A DNA stretch of 64,000 bases from Chitinimonas prasina (lineage in GTDB: Bacteria; Pseudomonadota; Gammaproteobacteria; Burkholderiales; Chitinimonadaceae). Both the position numbers and the translations under genes were made by a program. The stretch is from contig NZ_BSOG01000002.1 of the NCBI RefSeq assembly GCF_030160395.1, forward strand, positions 1,086,947 through 1,150,946. The letters are read 5' to 3'. Shown in pieces: positions 54,201-62,817 of the stretch. The number at the start of each line of letters is the position of its first letter. The first letter of the stretch is position 1. The notes beneath the pieces are model-generated. The model searched no databases and had not been told where the DNA came from. It saw only the letters and a program-made list of their open reading frames with translations.

Positions 54201-57188
54201 TTCCGCATCCTCACGCCAGTAATCTTGGTCATTGGCGGGGTTGGTCCCGGTACTCACCAGTGTCAGGCGCTGGCCATCCAGGCAGAGGCGATCCTCAAGA
54301 TCAAAGCGTACTGCCCCCACGACGCCATCCTGAACCAGCGTCTTGTTGCAACGATGGATGGCGGAGAAACCCGACAGGCCCCAGCCCAGGCCGGCAATCC
54401 CGTTGCGTGCTTGGCTGCTGTAATTAAGGCTGACGCTGGGGACCATGCCATTGGTGCCTGGCGGTAGGCTAATCGGCAGGCTAAAGGTGGCGGCGCCGCC
54501 ATTGACACTCAGTTGGCCCGGTAGGCTGCCAGCATCGGGTTTGCTCAGGTAGTTGCTGAGGTCGGCTTCAATATCGCTGGTGATGGCGATTGGTGTGGCA
54601 TCGCCAGGCCCGCCAGCGGCGACCACTGAAATAACCGTTCCTGTGCTGCTCGACGTCCCGATCACCATCGAGGTGTCATAGGCCTTGGCAATGATCTTGT
54701 GGCTACCCAGGGCGGCGGTCGTCCAGTTCAAGGTCGCCACGCGTAAGCCATCTGTCCCCGTGGTAAAGCTGATGACGTCCCCTATCCGTGTGGTACCGTC
54801 ACTGCCACCAAAGAAAGTCACCTTCTTCACATTGACCGTGCCCGAGCCGAGCTTGGCCTGCAGTGTGATCGGCGTACCCTGAATGTACTGGCTGCCCGAG
54901 AGCGGGCTGGTGAGGCCGATACTGGCGTTGCCGCCACCCGCATCCACATAGACCTGTCGTGTGCTTGCGTTTACCTTGACGCCACCGGACGTGACGCTGG
55001 CACTCACCAGGTAAGGTGCAGTGCGGGCGAGCAGCCCGGTCTTGCGGGCCACATAGGTGTCTGCTTCAGTGTCTGGCACGCCGGCCAGTACTTCGCCTTC
55101 AACCGTAAATTCAACCTTGTCGATGGTGGCGCCAGCCTCCTTGCCCGTCACCTTGGCACGCAGGAACAGGTCGGCACCTAGGCTACCGGTGCTGATACGG
55201 GCATTGTCTTCGGGCGTGGTAAACCCCAGATTCAGCGTACCGGGCATCAGGCAGTTGCTCGCACCGCAGCTCAAGGCGCTGAGTTCGCCATTGCCGCTGC
55301 GTTGGCCGTAGACATACAGGGGGATCTTGCCGGCAGTGTTGGCGGCGGTGATATCGATCTTGAAGCGGTGGCCTATGTTGGTGCCACAGCGGGTATTGCT
55401 GTCGTCGCGGGTTTCGTTGCTGAGGTTGGCCGTGCCGCTGCCGATAAGGATGCTGTTGGCTTGACCGTAGGGTTGCTGCCCAAAGATACGGATCTGTATC
55501 GCGCTATTGATGCCGGTTTCGCAAGCCCAGCCCCGCAGGTAGACATTGCCTGCGTCGCGGTAAACACCATCAATGACACCCTGCACGCTGCCGGCCGTGC
55601 CAGTACCCAGGGTGAAGGGGATCTCATGCTTGGTAGTGCTGGCCTGATTGTCTGTTGCGCGTACCTCGAGGTAGTAGTTGCCCGGATTGCCACTGTATAG
55701 ATGGCCACTGAAGCTGAGCGTGCCGGCCGTGCCTGAGATACTTTTTACTGGGATGCTGCCGTAGCTGCCCGTGGCAGTACGGACAAAGGCCTCCAGCTTG
55801 ACCACTTGGCCTTGGCCGGTAGGGTTGCCCGCTTCGTCATGGGTATCGCTGGCGCTGCCGTTCAGCAGGATGGTGCCTGCTTCGTTGGCGGGCGTTACCG
55901 ATGCGCTCACCTTGGGCGGTACGTTGCTGACGGTGCCATTGACCAGGTCACTGGTAGCCAGGGTGGTGCCATTGCCGTCGGTACCATCTTTGGCGACGGC
56001 ATAGAGCTGAACCGGGCCTGCGGGCGTTCCTGTCAGCAGGACGCTGGTAGCGTAGTTGCCTGTTCCATTGGTATTGGCAAAACCGATGTTGTAGTCCGGT
56101 TGGCCCGGAGAACGCACGAAAAAGGCGACGGATTTGATACCGTTCCCGGTGGTGGTCGCCGCCAGGTCGAGATTATGCGGTTGCTTGGCGACTTTCGTGC
56201 CCGCTGCCGGCTTGGTCAGGGTGACCTTCAAGGGGGGAACGACGTTGATCGTAAAGCTGCCGGATTCCGAGCTGCCGGCGTCGGTGTATATCTTGGCCTT
56301 GAGGGTGTGGGTGCCCAGCGGGGCGTTGTACCAGTTGTATTCGTAGGGCGTAGTGCTGACGTCAGTCAGCTTAGTACTGCCTTGGTAGAACTCGACCCGC
56401 TTGATGGGTAGGCCGCCACCATTGGTCGTGGTTTTGATCAGGATGCCATGGCCCAAGGGGAAGTTGGTGCCGCCTGCGGGGGCGATTATCTGGACACCGG
56501 GATGGACCGCCTTGATGGTGAAGCGAGGCGTGCTGTGGCTGACCGGTTGCGCGGCGGTAGAGCCTATCTTGGCATAGACGGTGGCGGTAACGATGTGTTC
56601 GCCTACCGCGATGTTGGAGAAACTGGCGCCGTAGGGTGCGCTGTAGTCAGGGACGGTTTGGACCACGCGGCCGCTGTCGATACGGCTGAGAATGAATTCA
56701 ACTTTATCAATCGTGCCACTGACACCGTTGGCCTCGCCACCACTCGCGGTGGCTGCGACGACGTAATCACCGGGATAGTTCAGGCTGCTGGTGAGCGCCT
56801 GGACGTTGACGGTGGGTAGCGTCGGTGGACGGTGGACCGTAACGGTTACCGTATTAGACTTATAGGTCTGGTTGTTGGCGTCAACGCCGACAGCGTGGAC
56901 CTGGTAGGTATTGGCTGGTACGTTGCTAAGCGGTAGCGAGTAGATGCCGCTGACGCGCTGGTCAAGATAATCACCATTCGCGTAGAACATGACTTTGGTG
57001 ACGGCACCACCAGTGACGGTGGCGGTCAGCGTGACGCTGGCGGGGGCGGTGAAGGTCGTTCCGCTGGTGCCGAGCGTGACATTGATGGCAGCCCAGGCTG
57101 AGCCGCTTGCGATGAGCAGCGCGGCGACAACGGTAAACAAGCCTGTGCGCAGTGCGCGCAGGAACCCAGCGTATGCAGTTTGTTGCAT
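48264..57188 (-). CDS. Sec-exported SpvB/FG-GAP/RHS polymorphic toxin
   Basis: 2974-residue protein. Start at 57188 (MQQTAYAGFLRALRTG) for its AGGGGG ribosome site and signal peptide ending SGSAWA. In order: five or more Ig-like domains (to about 860); an SpvB-type domain (about 870-1210, SLPGQLSVNGGAATFSLP); FG-GAP repeats with DxDGDG motifs (about 1220-1545); RHS/YD repeats (about 1800-2550); the RHS-associated core ending in DPTGF (2669-2673). The variable C-terminal 301 residues follow, with the likely toxin in the last 75-80 (YTNPTTGKQVVYDNAGDYF to LTHFTNTD). The tip has lower GC than the core. No PAAR or VgrG is near, so export by Sec plus a second step is likely. Confidence 0.92.
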   Translation of the reverse strand: MQQTAYAGFLRALRTGLFTVVAALLIASGSAWAAINVTLGTSGTTFTAPASVTLTATVTGGAVTKVMFYANGDYLDQRVSGIYSLPLSNVPANTYQVHAVGVDANNQTYKSNTVTVTVHRPPTLPTVNVQALTSSLNYPGDYVVAATASGGEANGVSGTIDKVEFILSRIDSGRVVQTVPDYSAPYGASFSNIAVGEHIVTATVYAKIGSTAAQPVSHSTPRFTIKAVHPGVQIIAPAGGTNFPLGHGILIKTTTNGGGLPIKRVEFYQGSTKLTDVSTTPYEYNWYNAPLGTHTLKAKIYTDAGSSESGSFTINVVPPLKVTLTKPAAGTKVAKQPHNLDLAATTTGNGIKSVAFFVRSPGQPDYNIGFANTNGTGNYATSVLLTGTPAGPVQLYAVAKDGTDGNGTTLATSDLVNGTVSNVPPKVSASVTPANEAGTILLNGSASDTHDEAGNPTGQGQVVKLEAFVRTATGSYGSIPVKSISGTAGTLSFSGHLYSGNPGNYYLEVRATDNQASTTKHEIPFTLGTGTAGSVQGVIDGVYRDAGNVYLRGWACETGINSAIQIRIFGQQPYGQANSILIGSGTANLSNETRDDSNTRCGTNIGHRFKIDITAANTAGKIPLYVYGQRSGNGELSALSCGASNCLMPGTLNLGFTTPEDNARISTGSLGADLFLRAKVTGKEAGATIDKVEFTVEGEVLAGVPDTEADTYVARKTGLLARTAPYLVSASVTSGGVKVNASTRQVYVDAGGGNASIGLTSPLSGSQYIQGTPITLQAKLGSGTVNVKKVTFFGGSDGTTRIGDVISFTTGTDGLRVATLNWTTAALGSHKIIAKAYDTSMVIGTSSSTGTVISVVAAGGPGDATPIAITSDIEADLSNYLSKPDAGSLPGQLSVNGGAATFSLPISLPPGTNGMVPSVSLNYSSQARNGIAGLGWGLSGFSAIHRCNKTLVQDGVVGAVRFDLEDRLCLDGQRLTLVSTGTNPANDQDYWREDAEYRTEIETYSRITRSNTGGKLGFKVESKSGQIMYYGDSDNSQVDAQGRVDQQANSWAIRRTQDRNGNLVDYRYSKDSTRGEHLPVEIRWGGNDAANQAHYAKVSFVFSAQDRPDTEVGYLSGSKVTRSKLLEAIQTYTDTDAAGNGGKAGVVYTLTYGAPSPTSGRSRLESIQACEGAQVGSTPKCLPATRFGWGQPAGDASPKLLITSTRNGPDLVTKGMTGGNKYHHINQSDFDGDGRDDLLSDNWNLYQSTAGNWTHRPLTPVGGNATLHATAMLLGDYDGDGVTDVAYPDNGNLMVCRSTLREGGSGFTCSNWGAVATDGKKNPYMPADVDGDSRTDIVVRGSTGGKACISTGTGFTCKDWAQVSKVIPEPEQRPTMDEFPDPQADITPFSGDLNGDGLGDFVRVFPTGINANLVMEVQVCLTAKTGFDCSVWFSSTASSDVGAEVRQAARNGQLVQDLNGDGYADLLLMTDVKRLCYSTGKRFDCQLQAEILPKFGASHLTDVDADGHIDGMSGSYICRIWGTGNQCKNNADSQSPYGEQMVGDYDGDGRPDIAANSYTDRGQWQIASFANLALEGQALDRIINVYNGMGQETRVGYANSNLPTVYSRDAFNAQGASITRSYPQFAQAKLGLLANELHQGSGKLDNGNTRWLSTAFKYAGAAVEANGRGSLGFAQVQSTDLTTGLQNSQWINQTWPHIGYPLASRSVLGGVTLSEASHSGFVQKQVLHPNGAKTLVPVVTTSTSSKRDLNGAALGTTTSSNGYSDGPWVDLRTTSSTTTGTTSLGAVSHVTTTSTSYYPMDAGRIAAWRLGEIESTAALKSRNGSTPVGVQTHYTYNSKGQVETETVTPWALDAGKTLADYQVKTTYGRSGNNFGLVNTKTQAWYDPAEQANQTRVVEEVQYDSKGRFAETVYNAKRHQEIRRYDSRTGAQTSLTGPNGLTTHWAVDGFGRKDSETRADGSVTRYYHKQYSDGSHPAIRTVTFADSFMGSQRTAVPTLVFADDAGRQMGSLHWSYVLNGQQPPQPVTRRVHTRQTYDARGRTDTTYQPYFEGDTAYEASRQEYDDLNRVIRQYSKDEQNRDLVATNIYNGLLITSQNAKQQTKVDERDPLGQLIKTQDALGGITLFERDAWGNLVQTTDTAGNIITVRYDALNRKVELNDPNLGLITYRVNPLGQTWQTISPKQRAQGQATQFKFDELGRLINRRETDLISYWVYDTATKGIGQLASAYTCSGIDTSATCPREYERHHSYDSLGRPSTVTTILDTGSNGRYTSTPQYDAWGRLYQTRQQRGTDPVKTLDQRYDAYGKLSQYWYGQQLIWQAGSQDAAGRSRRSQLGNGLTVHTDYSVYTGRLQSDRLQDERPQNSSQPARLSEAYAYDVLGNVATRTQYWNGSEGFHEQFDYDSLNRLTESTVQAQAKQVFEYHPNGNLRSKTGVGSGDYVYPTQGPGVKQPHAVLAIPGLGSFSYDPNGNMETAPGRTQSWTSFDMPHRLSKGSDWSQFVYGPEHQRIKQTQSDGTQTRYAGSMEVEIKGSVTTLKTYWPAGLGFEREVVGSGTAQRYWTHTDRLGSVIGISNEAGELTQKHGYDAWGKRRNLNGSGTPDHLEGGLDNKGYTGHEMLDQLDLVHMNGRIYEPLIARFMSADPLIQEPEHSQSYNRYTYVWNNPTNMTDPTGFAANRAQGILGADTVWDIEWARAAQREADREPCSYLGCKPKGSTSFYAFDASTTKPAAGAGPVNCLSDKNPCKLQLVDKDKAARSYSSLRATPLSPEERLYFGTAGNAQGRLALAILSGWSKTAAAWGITKKQGVPFDYMTARVPSEGAAKREREDSLILTLLGGIGLEARLARSATASPSLNGPIFNPAGKVRAEKFADFQQGVSLRETIDRIAGDSPVVTYTASGKTLYTNPTTGKQVVYDNAGDYFRVEDTTVTGPLRYTDQFGNSIPNNVPLIKKNGVSETGVPADVRKALTHFTNTD

Positions 57189-57394
57189 ACGTCCCCCTGT
57201 GATTTTGGTTATGCCATCAGTCAACCAGCGAACATATATTCTGGCTGGCGACAAAAGGGCGGCACTCTACCCGAGGCGGGTGAGTGATGGCAAGTCATTG
57301 TTATTGATAGATTTGCTGCAATGCGGCAGAAATGAGGCTGGGTGCGGGTTTCGGGGGATTGCGGCCTATAAGGCAAGGGCCACTATTTTCCTCC

Positions 57395-57898
57395 CTACAA
57401 CCCTGCCTTGATCTCGAACTCCACCGTCTCCAGCCGATCTCGCAACAGGGACTGCTGATGCGTCAGATGGACATGGTGCAGCGCCGGTTGGGCAGACAAG
57501 GCCTCCAGATAGCTGGCCAGCGCTTTGCGATCTCGGGCTTCGCCGCTCAGGACCACACGGCGGTTTTGCTTGTCGGGCACGAACTCCAATAGCTCCACAT
57601 CGTCCTTGGTTGCGCGCTCTATTGCCACCAGCACGTCTGGCCACGGAAACTCGCGTTCAACCCGCAGTGCCTCCCAGTGCTTGGCTTCTGCTGCGGCTGG
57701 CCGCGATACCTGGGTAGGTGCTACGGCTTGTGCTGCGCGTAGCGTCTGGTTACGCAGCGCCAGCTCGTCTGCTGCCTGCCGTTGCACCTGTGCTTGCCAT
57801 CCCAGTAGTCCCGCCCCAATCAGCAGGGCGCAGGCCAATAGCCCTAGCTGAGTGCCATAACGGCTGCGCGGTTCAAGGTATCCAGAAGTCGATTTCAT
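57395..57898 (-). CDS. PilN/GspM-like secretion assembly protein
   Basis: 167 residues: cytoplasmic start, one membrane helix (GLLACALLIGAGLLGW), a short coiled coil and a ferredoxin-like periplasmic domain (DDVELLEFVPDKQNRRVVLSGEA). This is the usual plan of PilN/GspL-C/GspM proteins of the inner-membrane platform. It begins three bases after the PilM-like stop and is the last gene of the operon. Confidence 0.7.
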   Translation of the reverse strand: MKSTSGYLEPRSRYGTQLGLLACALLIGAGLLGWQAQVQRQAADELALRNQTLRAAQAVAPTQVSRPAAAEAKHWEALRVEREFPWPDVLVAIERATKDDVELLEFVPDKQNRRVVLSGEARDRKALASYLEALSAQPALHHVHLTHQQSLLRDRLETVEFEIKAGL

Positions 57899-57901
57899 GA
57901 T

Positions 57902-58663
57902 TCAACACCAAGCCATTCTGGCGAAGGTTCGTACCTCGGCCGTCGGCCAACTGGCTGCAATATACCTAGCGGGGATGTCAGCTTCCGGGCCAAGTGGCGA
58001 CCAGGTATCCACCCGCGCAAAATTGCCGTGCTGAACGCTCAAGCGCCTCAGCAGACGGGTGCCCGCCTCTTGCTCGCTCCGCGTCACCGGTTCGACATCA
58101 CGGGCTTGCAGCTTGCCCAGTACATAGACCAAGGCGGTGATACGTGTCGGTTCGCGCAATAGCAATAACGACAGGGTCTGCTTGGCCGGGCAGGCATGCA
58201 GCGAATAGGCCGCCGCTGACGCTGGCAACACGCCCTGCAGCCGTAGGCCGCGACGTTGCAGGCTGGCACCAAGCTGCTCCAACCACCCAGCCGGCAAGGC
58301 ATAAGCCAGGCCCTGGGCGCCATAATGGCGGAAATAGGTTGCCAAGACCCAATCCGCCCCTACCTCGATACCCGCTTGCTCAAAGCAGATACGCGCATAG
58401 GTCGCCAACTCGCCCGCCTCGGTCAGCTCTGCCTGCCAAGGCAAGGCGATGCTGGCTGCGAGGCTGTCTGATACCGTCAACGCCACACGACTGCCAGGGC
58501 GTAGTGCCTTTGTTGGCTTATCCAGCAAGGCATCCAGCGCAAGCAGGTAGTCATCCGGCTGCGGGCAGGCGATTGGCGCTTCTGTGCTGGCCTTGCCTTG
58601 CTGCAACCAGCAATGTCCAGAGAACAAGCCCACATGCACGCGATCAGGCCACAAAAGTGACAC
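57902..58663 (-). CDS. PilM/GspL-like platform protein
   Basis: 253 residues starting with GTG at 58663 (SLLWPDRVHVGLFSG), chosen for its AGGAGG site seven bases upstream; it overlaps the gspE end by 20 bases. It resembles the actin-like PilM/GspL cytoplasmic domain only in outline (VALTVSDSLAASIALPW, GLRLQGVLPASAAAYSL); the ATP-binding motifs are not obvious. Position between gspE and the PilN-like gene supports the role. Confidence 0.6.
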   Translation of the reverse strand: MSLLWPDRVHVGLFSGHCWLQQGKASTEAPIACPQPDDYLLALDALLDKPTKALRPGSRVALTVSDSLAASIALPWQAELTEAGELATYARICFEQAGIEVGADWVLATYFRHYGAQGLAYALPAGWLEQLGASLQRRGLRLQGVLPASAAAYSLHACPAKQTLSLLLLREPTRITALVYVLGKLQARDVEPVTRSEQEAGTRLLRRLSVQHGNFARVDTWSPLGPEADIPARYIAASWPTAEVRTFARMAWC

Positions 58664-60296
58664 GATTGACCTCCTGCAAAGTGGTATGCCCATCACGCAC
58701 CAGTTCCAGCGCAACATCACGCAGGAATCGGGAGCCCTCCTTGCGCGCCTGTTCTTTCAGGGCACGGATGGACGCACGACCAATGATCATTTCACGTATC
58801 TCATCTGTCAGCCGCAGCACCTCTGCCACAGCGCGCCGGCCCTTGTACCCAGTGCCACGGCATACCGTGCAGCCCTTCCCTGCCCGGAACCGGTAGGCTT
58901 CGGGATCGCGGATGCCGGAGTCCGACAAGAACAGCTCGTCCAACACCACATCCTCGGTGCAGTTCGGGCAATTCTGCCGCACCAGTCGCTGGGCTATCAC
59001 CCCCGTTAACGAGGAGACAAAGTTATAGGGATCGACCCCCATGTGCATGAAGCGGCCGATCACATCAAAGGTGTTGTTGGCGTGGACTGAGGTAAAAACC
59101 AAATGCCCCGTCAAGGCGGATTGCACTGCGATCTGGGCAGTTTCCGGGTCGCGTATCTCGCCCACCAGTATCTTGTCTGGGTCGTGGCGCAGGATCGAAC
59201 GCAGGCCAACGGCAAAGGTCAGGCCCTTCTTTTCATTGACTGGTATCTGCAGTACGCCGGGTAGCTGATACTCCACCGGGTCTTCAATGGTGATGAACTT
59301 GTCCTCGCCATGGTTGATCTCGGTCATCGCGGCATACAGCGTGGTGGTCTTGCCGCTACCGGTGGGGCCGGTCACTAGCATCATGCCGTAGGGCTCCGAT
59401 GCCAGGCGGCGCAGCAGGCGTATGGTTTCTCCGTCGAAGCCCAACGAGTCCAACGTCAGCCGCTGGACCTGGTCTATCAAGGCCTGCTTGTCCAGAATAC
59501 GCAGTACGGCATCCTCGCCATGGATGCTGGGCATGATGGAAACGCGGATATCAATATCCCTACCCTTGGCTGCCACACGGAAGCGGCCATCCTGTGGAAT
59601 GCGCTTCTCTGCAATATCCAGTTCCGCCAATACCTTGATGCGGGCAATCGCCTGCTCCGCCAGTGCCGTGTTATTGACCGTTGCAATACGGTTCAATACG
59701 CCATCAATACGGAACTTGATCACCAAGCCCTGTGGCACCGACTCCAAGTGAATATCACTGGCCTCGAAACGCAGCGCATCAAAAACGGTGGAGTTGATCA
59801 ACCTCACCGCTGGGCTGGCCTCGCCCTGGATAGAGGTCAGTGTCAGGTCGGCGCTGTCGTCACGTGCCAATTCGATGGATTGATCCAAGCCAACCGCCTC
59901 GGCCACCGCGCTGAAGGCTGATTCGTGCTTCTCCAGCTCGCCACGCAAGGCATGCGGGTCGGCCAGGTAGATCTCGTGCAAAGGCAGGCCCAGATTGGCC
60001 AGCCAGGCACCCACTTTGCTATCCAGTGGTCGCCCCAGTACCGCGCATAGCTGCCCATGCGTGTCTCTACCAACCACCAGCAAACGCTCGACCATGTCGG
60101 TATAGGGCACCAGCTCGAAATCCGGCACCACAGGCCAATCGGCCTGCACAGTCAAAGCCGGGTAGCCCGCCAGCTCTGCTGCCACCAGCAACAGCTCGTC
60201 GCGTGGCAGATCATGCTGATCGGCCAGCAGGCTAAGCCAATCTGTCGTCATACCGGCAGACTGCTGGGCCAGGTTCAGTTCTTGTAGCGTCAACAT
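58644..60296 (-). CDS. GspE/PilB-type secretion ATPase
   Basis: 550-residue motor ATPase: N-terminal GspE-N region (1-150), then the catalytic domain with Walker A GPTGSGKTTTLYA, Asp box ITIEDPVEYQLPG, Walker B-type ILVGEIRDPETA, His box TSVHANNTFDVIGR and the zinc site NCPNCTEDV with CTVCRGTGYKGR. It powers pseudopilus or pilus assembly at the inner membrane. The ATG at 60296 is taken; a GTG one codon upstream is possible. Confidence 0.93.
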   Translation of the reverse strand: MLTLQELNLAQQSAGMTTDWLSLLADQHDLPRDELLLVAAELAGYPALTVQADWPVVPDFELVPYTDMVERLLVVGRDTHGQLCAVLGRPLDSKVGAWLANLGLPLHEIYLADPHALRGELEKHESAFSAVAEAVGLDQSIELARDDSADLTLTSIQGEASPAVRLINSTVFDALRFEASDIHLESVPQGLVIKFRIDGVLNRIATVNNTALAEQAIARIKVLAELDIAEKRIPQDGRFRVAAKGRDIDIRVSIMPSIHGEDAVLRILDKQALIDQVQRLTLDSLGFDGETIRLLRRLASEPYGMMLVTGPTGSGKTTTLYAAMTEINHGEDKFITIEDPVEYQLPGVLQIPVNEKKGLTFAVGLRSILRHDPDKILVGEIRDPETAQIAVQSALTGHLVFTSVHANNTFDVIGRFMHMGVDPYNFVSSLTGVIAQRLVRQNCPNCTEDVVLDELFLSDSGIRDPEAYRFRAGKGCTVCRGTGYKGRRAVAEVLRLTDEIREMIIGRASIRALKEQARKEGSRFLRDVALELVRDGHTTLQEVNRVTFVA

Positions 60297-60311
60297 CACA
60301 TAGGCCGTCGG

Positions 60312-61490
60312 TTACAGTGCATTTGCCAGATCAAATATCGGGGTGTAGAGCATCATGACGATGGCGCCGATGACCAAGCCGATACCAACCATCAGGATAG
60401 GCTCGACCAGCCTGCCGGCCATGTCTATCCAGCCGGCGACTTCCTGATCATAGAAATCGGCAATACGTTCCATCATTTCATCCAAATTGCCGGACGATTC
60501 ACCTGCCAGCAGCAATCTATGCGCCACTTCGGTACTCAGTTTGTTTTCCAGCATGACCAGAGAAATCGACTTGCCTTCGCTGACGCCCTGGGCAGCAATG
60601 CGCAAGTCCCCTTGCATGGCGAGCGGTAAGGAAGCCTCGGTCATCTTCATGGCTGAGAGCACGCTCACGCCGCTACGCAACAACATGCCCAAGGTACGGT
60701 ACAGCCTTGCCAACTGCAGTATCCATACCTTCTCGCCCAGCCAAGGGGTGGACAACATCTGCCGCCCTAGCCAGCCACGCAAACCGGGGTGGACAAGCAG
60801 CACGACCAGCCCAACAAACAGGCCCAGCACACCCAGCCAGGCCAGCGCCGTGTGCTCCCGTACAAAGCTGCCCCATATCTGCACGAGTCCGGCGGTGGCG
60901 TTCTTTCTGGCGGCCACATCGTCAAATACCGCGCTGAAGCGCGGCACCACGTACAGCATCAGAAAAGCGATCACCAGAAAACCAACGCTCACCAGAATGC
61001 CGGGGTAAATGGCCGCCGAGATCAGCTTGCCGCGTATCTCGTCCAACTGTTTCTGGTAGTGCATGAAACGTCGTATTGACGCCCTGACCGTGCCTGTCGT
61101 CTCGCTGGCGCGCACCATGGCCACATACAGCGGCGGAAAAACCGACGGCAGGCTGGCCATGGCTTCAGAGAGCTGCTTACCTTGCTGCAAGCCCTGCAAC
61201 AGCGTGTCGTAAATGGCGCGGTGGCGCCCTGCCCTGTCGTTGCGCCCCAGTATCTCGATGGCATCGACGATGGGCTGGCCTGCCTCCAGCAAGGAGTGCA
61301 ATTGCTGGTTGAACACCGTCATGTTGAAGGCTCTTGGCCGTCGAGCCAGGCCTGCGCTGATGGTGTTCAATGCCAGCAGACGCTCACCGCTCGATTCAAT
61401 GAATCGGCGTGCCTCTTCCTCGCTGGCGGCATCCAGCTCACGCAACTCCACCGCCATGCTGGCGTTCAACACCTTGGCCCGAAAACGCAT
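60312..61490 (-). CDS. GspF/PilC-type platform protein
   Basis: 392-residue polytopic inner-membrane protein with two T2SSF domains, recognisable by FNQQLHSLLEAGQPIVDAI and the second copy LARLYRTLGMLLRSGVSVLSA. The membrane helices near residues 165-190, 215-235 and the C-terminus are standard. It forms the platform with GspE. AGGA ribosome site before the ATG. Confidence 0.93.
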   Translation of the reverse strand: MRFRAKVLNASMAVELRELDAASEEEARRFIESSGERLLALNTISAGLARRPRAFNMTVFNQQLHSLLEAGQPIVDAIEILGRNDRAGRHRAIYDTLLQGLQQGKQLSEAMASLPSVFPPLYVAMVRASETTGTVRASIRRFMHYQKQLDEIRGKLISAAIYPGILVSVGFLVIAFLMLYVVPRFSAVFDDVAARKNATAGLVQIWGSFVREHTALAWLGVLGLFVGLVVLLVHPGLRGWLGRQMLSTPWLGEKVWILQLARLYRTLGMLLRSGVSVLSAMKMTEASLPLAMQGDLRIAAQGVSEGKSISLVMLENKLSTEVAHRLLLAGESSGNLDEMMERIADFYDQEVAGWIDMAGRLVEPILMVGIGLVIGAIVMMLYTPIFDLANAL

Positions 61491-61506
61491 CGCTGCTGGT
61501 CCTGGC

Positions 61507-61929
61507 TCAGTAGCTGGTCACATCGGCATTGTCATCGCTGCCACCCGCTACCCCGTCCTTACCATACGAGATGATCTCGAATTCGCGGTCATTGGAACCG
61601 GGCGAGTTGTAGACATAGGCCTTGCCCCATGGGTCCACCGGTACCGCCTTCTTCAGGTAAGGGCCACGCCACTTGGCAGCATCTGCCGGTTTGGCAAACA
61701 ACGCTGCCAAGCCCTCCGCAGTGGTCGGGTAGCTACCGGTGTCCACGCGGTATTGATCCAAGGCCTTGTCGAAGGCATCGATCTGCGCCTTGACCAGTTG
61801 CTGCTCAGAGCGGCCGATCTGGCCAAAATACTTGGGGCCAACAAAGCCGGCCAACAAGCCAATGATCAGCAGTACAACCAGCAACTCCAGCAAGGTAAAG
61901 CCCTGCTGGCGATATTGCGACTTACTCAT
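61507..61929 (-). CDS. GspG-type major pseudopilin
   Basis: 140 residues with prepilin peptidase site QQGFTLLELLVVLLIIGLLA (cut after Gly, Glu at +5). The C-terminal region (DPWGKAYVYNSPG, REFEIISYGKDGVAGG, DDNADV) holds the calcium site pattern of true GspG major pseudopilins. Start at 61929 with GAGGAAG upstream. Confidence 0.93.
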   Translation of the reverse strand: MSKSQYRQQGFTLLELLVVLLIIGLLAGFVGPKYFGQIGRSEQQLVKAQIDAFDKALDQYRVDTGSYPTTAEGLAALFAKPADAAKWRGPYLKKAVPVDPWGKAYVYNSPGSNDREFEIISYGKDGVAGGSDDNADVTSY

Positions 61930-61980
61930 GGTGCTTCTTCCTCTCCAGAGGTAAGGGTGATTCATCGGGCTGCGTCATAC

Positions 61981-62442
61981 TCAGCCCGGGGTAGGTTCAA
62001 ACACAAACTTCCAGTCCTGATAGCGCTTGGCACCTTCCAGTGCCTGCAAGGCCTCAGGAAAACCACCAGTCTTGATTGGTTGCTCCGTCGAGAGCGAGTA
62101 CACGCCCTTCACCAGCCCATCCGGCGTCTTGACCAGCCCCCAATCGGCACTCCCAGTCATGGGGTCACGATATAGCCGACGCAGGGGCCGGCGGGTACGG
62201 GTTGCGCGATTATCCAGCAGCAAGGCCTGCAAGTCCGGCGGGTATTGCTTGCTGGTCCCGGGCGAGAACTGGTAGTAATCCTTGATCGCCTGCTGGTAGG
62301 CCTGGCCGACAAACAGCAGCTCCGCCTCGCGCTCCCGCCTGCCTGCCGTCTTGCTGTGTTCCAGCGCCCGCAGGCTGACCACCAACAGTACTGCCACAGC
62401 AAACAAGGCAATCAGGTAGCTGTATCCACGCTGCCGATGCAT
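61981..62442 (-). CDS. Pseudopilin-like protein lacking the +5 glutamate
   Basis: 153 residues. The N-terminus MHRQRGYSYLIALFAVAVLL has the Gly plus hydrophobic helix of prepilins, but Ile instead of Glu at +5. Lack of that Glu is known in GspK-like tip subunits, so a tip or minor role is possible. The rest (ADWGLVKTPDGLVKGVYS) is similar in layout to the neighbouring pseudopilins. It starts four bases after the preceding stop. Confidence 0.75.
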   Translation of the reverse strand: MHRQRGYSYLIALFAVAVLLVVSLRALEHSKTAGRREREAELLFVGQAYQQAIKDYYQFSPGTSKQYPPDLQALLLDNRATRTRRPLRRLYRDPMTGSADWGLVKTPDGLVKGVYSLSTEQPIKTGGFPEALQALEGAKRYQDWKFVFEPTPG

Positions 62443-62446
62443 GCCA

Positions 62447-62815
62447 CTACCACTCGGAATACTTGGTGCCGCTCTTGCTATTGGGCGCCGTGCTACGTAC
62501 ATCGTAAACGCCCCCCAAGGCCGTATCCTCCGGTGCTACTGACTTCCAGCTCGCCGCACTCTCGGTGAGTGGGTCGATGGGAATAGCCCGCAGGTAGCGC
62601 TCCTTGACGAGGTCATCCAGCTCTTTCGGGTACTTACCCTTGTCGGTGTAGTACTTGTCTATGGCGTCTCGCATCAGGTACAGGTTCTCGCGCAGTACCG
62701 CCTCCCTGGTGCGCTCCAGGTTGTTGAAGTACTTGGGCGCAGCCAAGGACAGCAAGGTAGCGATAATGGCCATGGCGACCAGTAGCTCGATCATGGTGAA
62801 GCCTTGTTTACGCAT
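62447..62815 (-). CDS. GspG-like pseudopilin
   Basis: 122 residues: MRKQGFTMIELLVAMAIIAT prepilin site (Glu at +5), then KYYTDKGKYPKELDDLV and a C-terminus rich in polar loops (GGVYDVRSTAPNSKSG). ATG at 62815 has AAGGAG eight bases upstream; it overlaps the preceding stop by no more than a few bases. Minor pseudopilin role likely. Confidence 0.88.
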   Translation of the reverse strand: MRKQGFTMIELLVAMAIIATLLSLAAPKYFNNLERTREAVLRENLYLMRDAIDKYYTDKGKYPKELDDLVKERYLRAIPIDPLTESAASWKSVAPEDTALGGVYDVRSTAPNSKSGTKYSEW

Positions 62816-62817
62816 GC

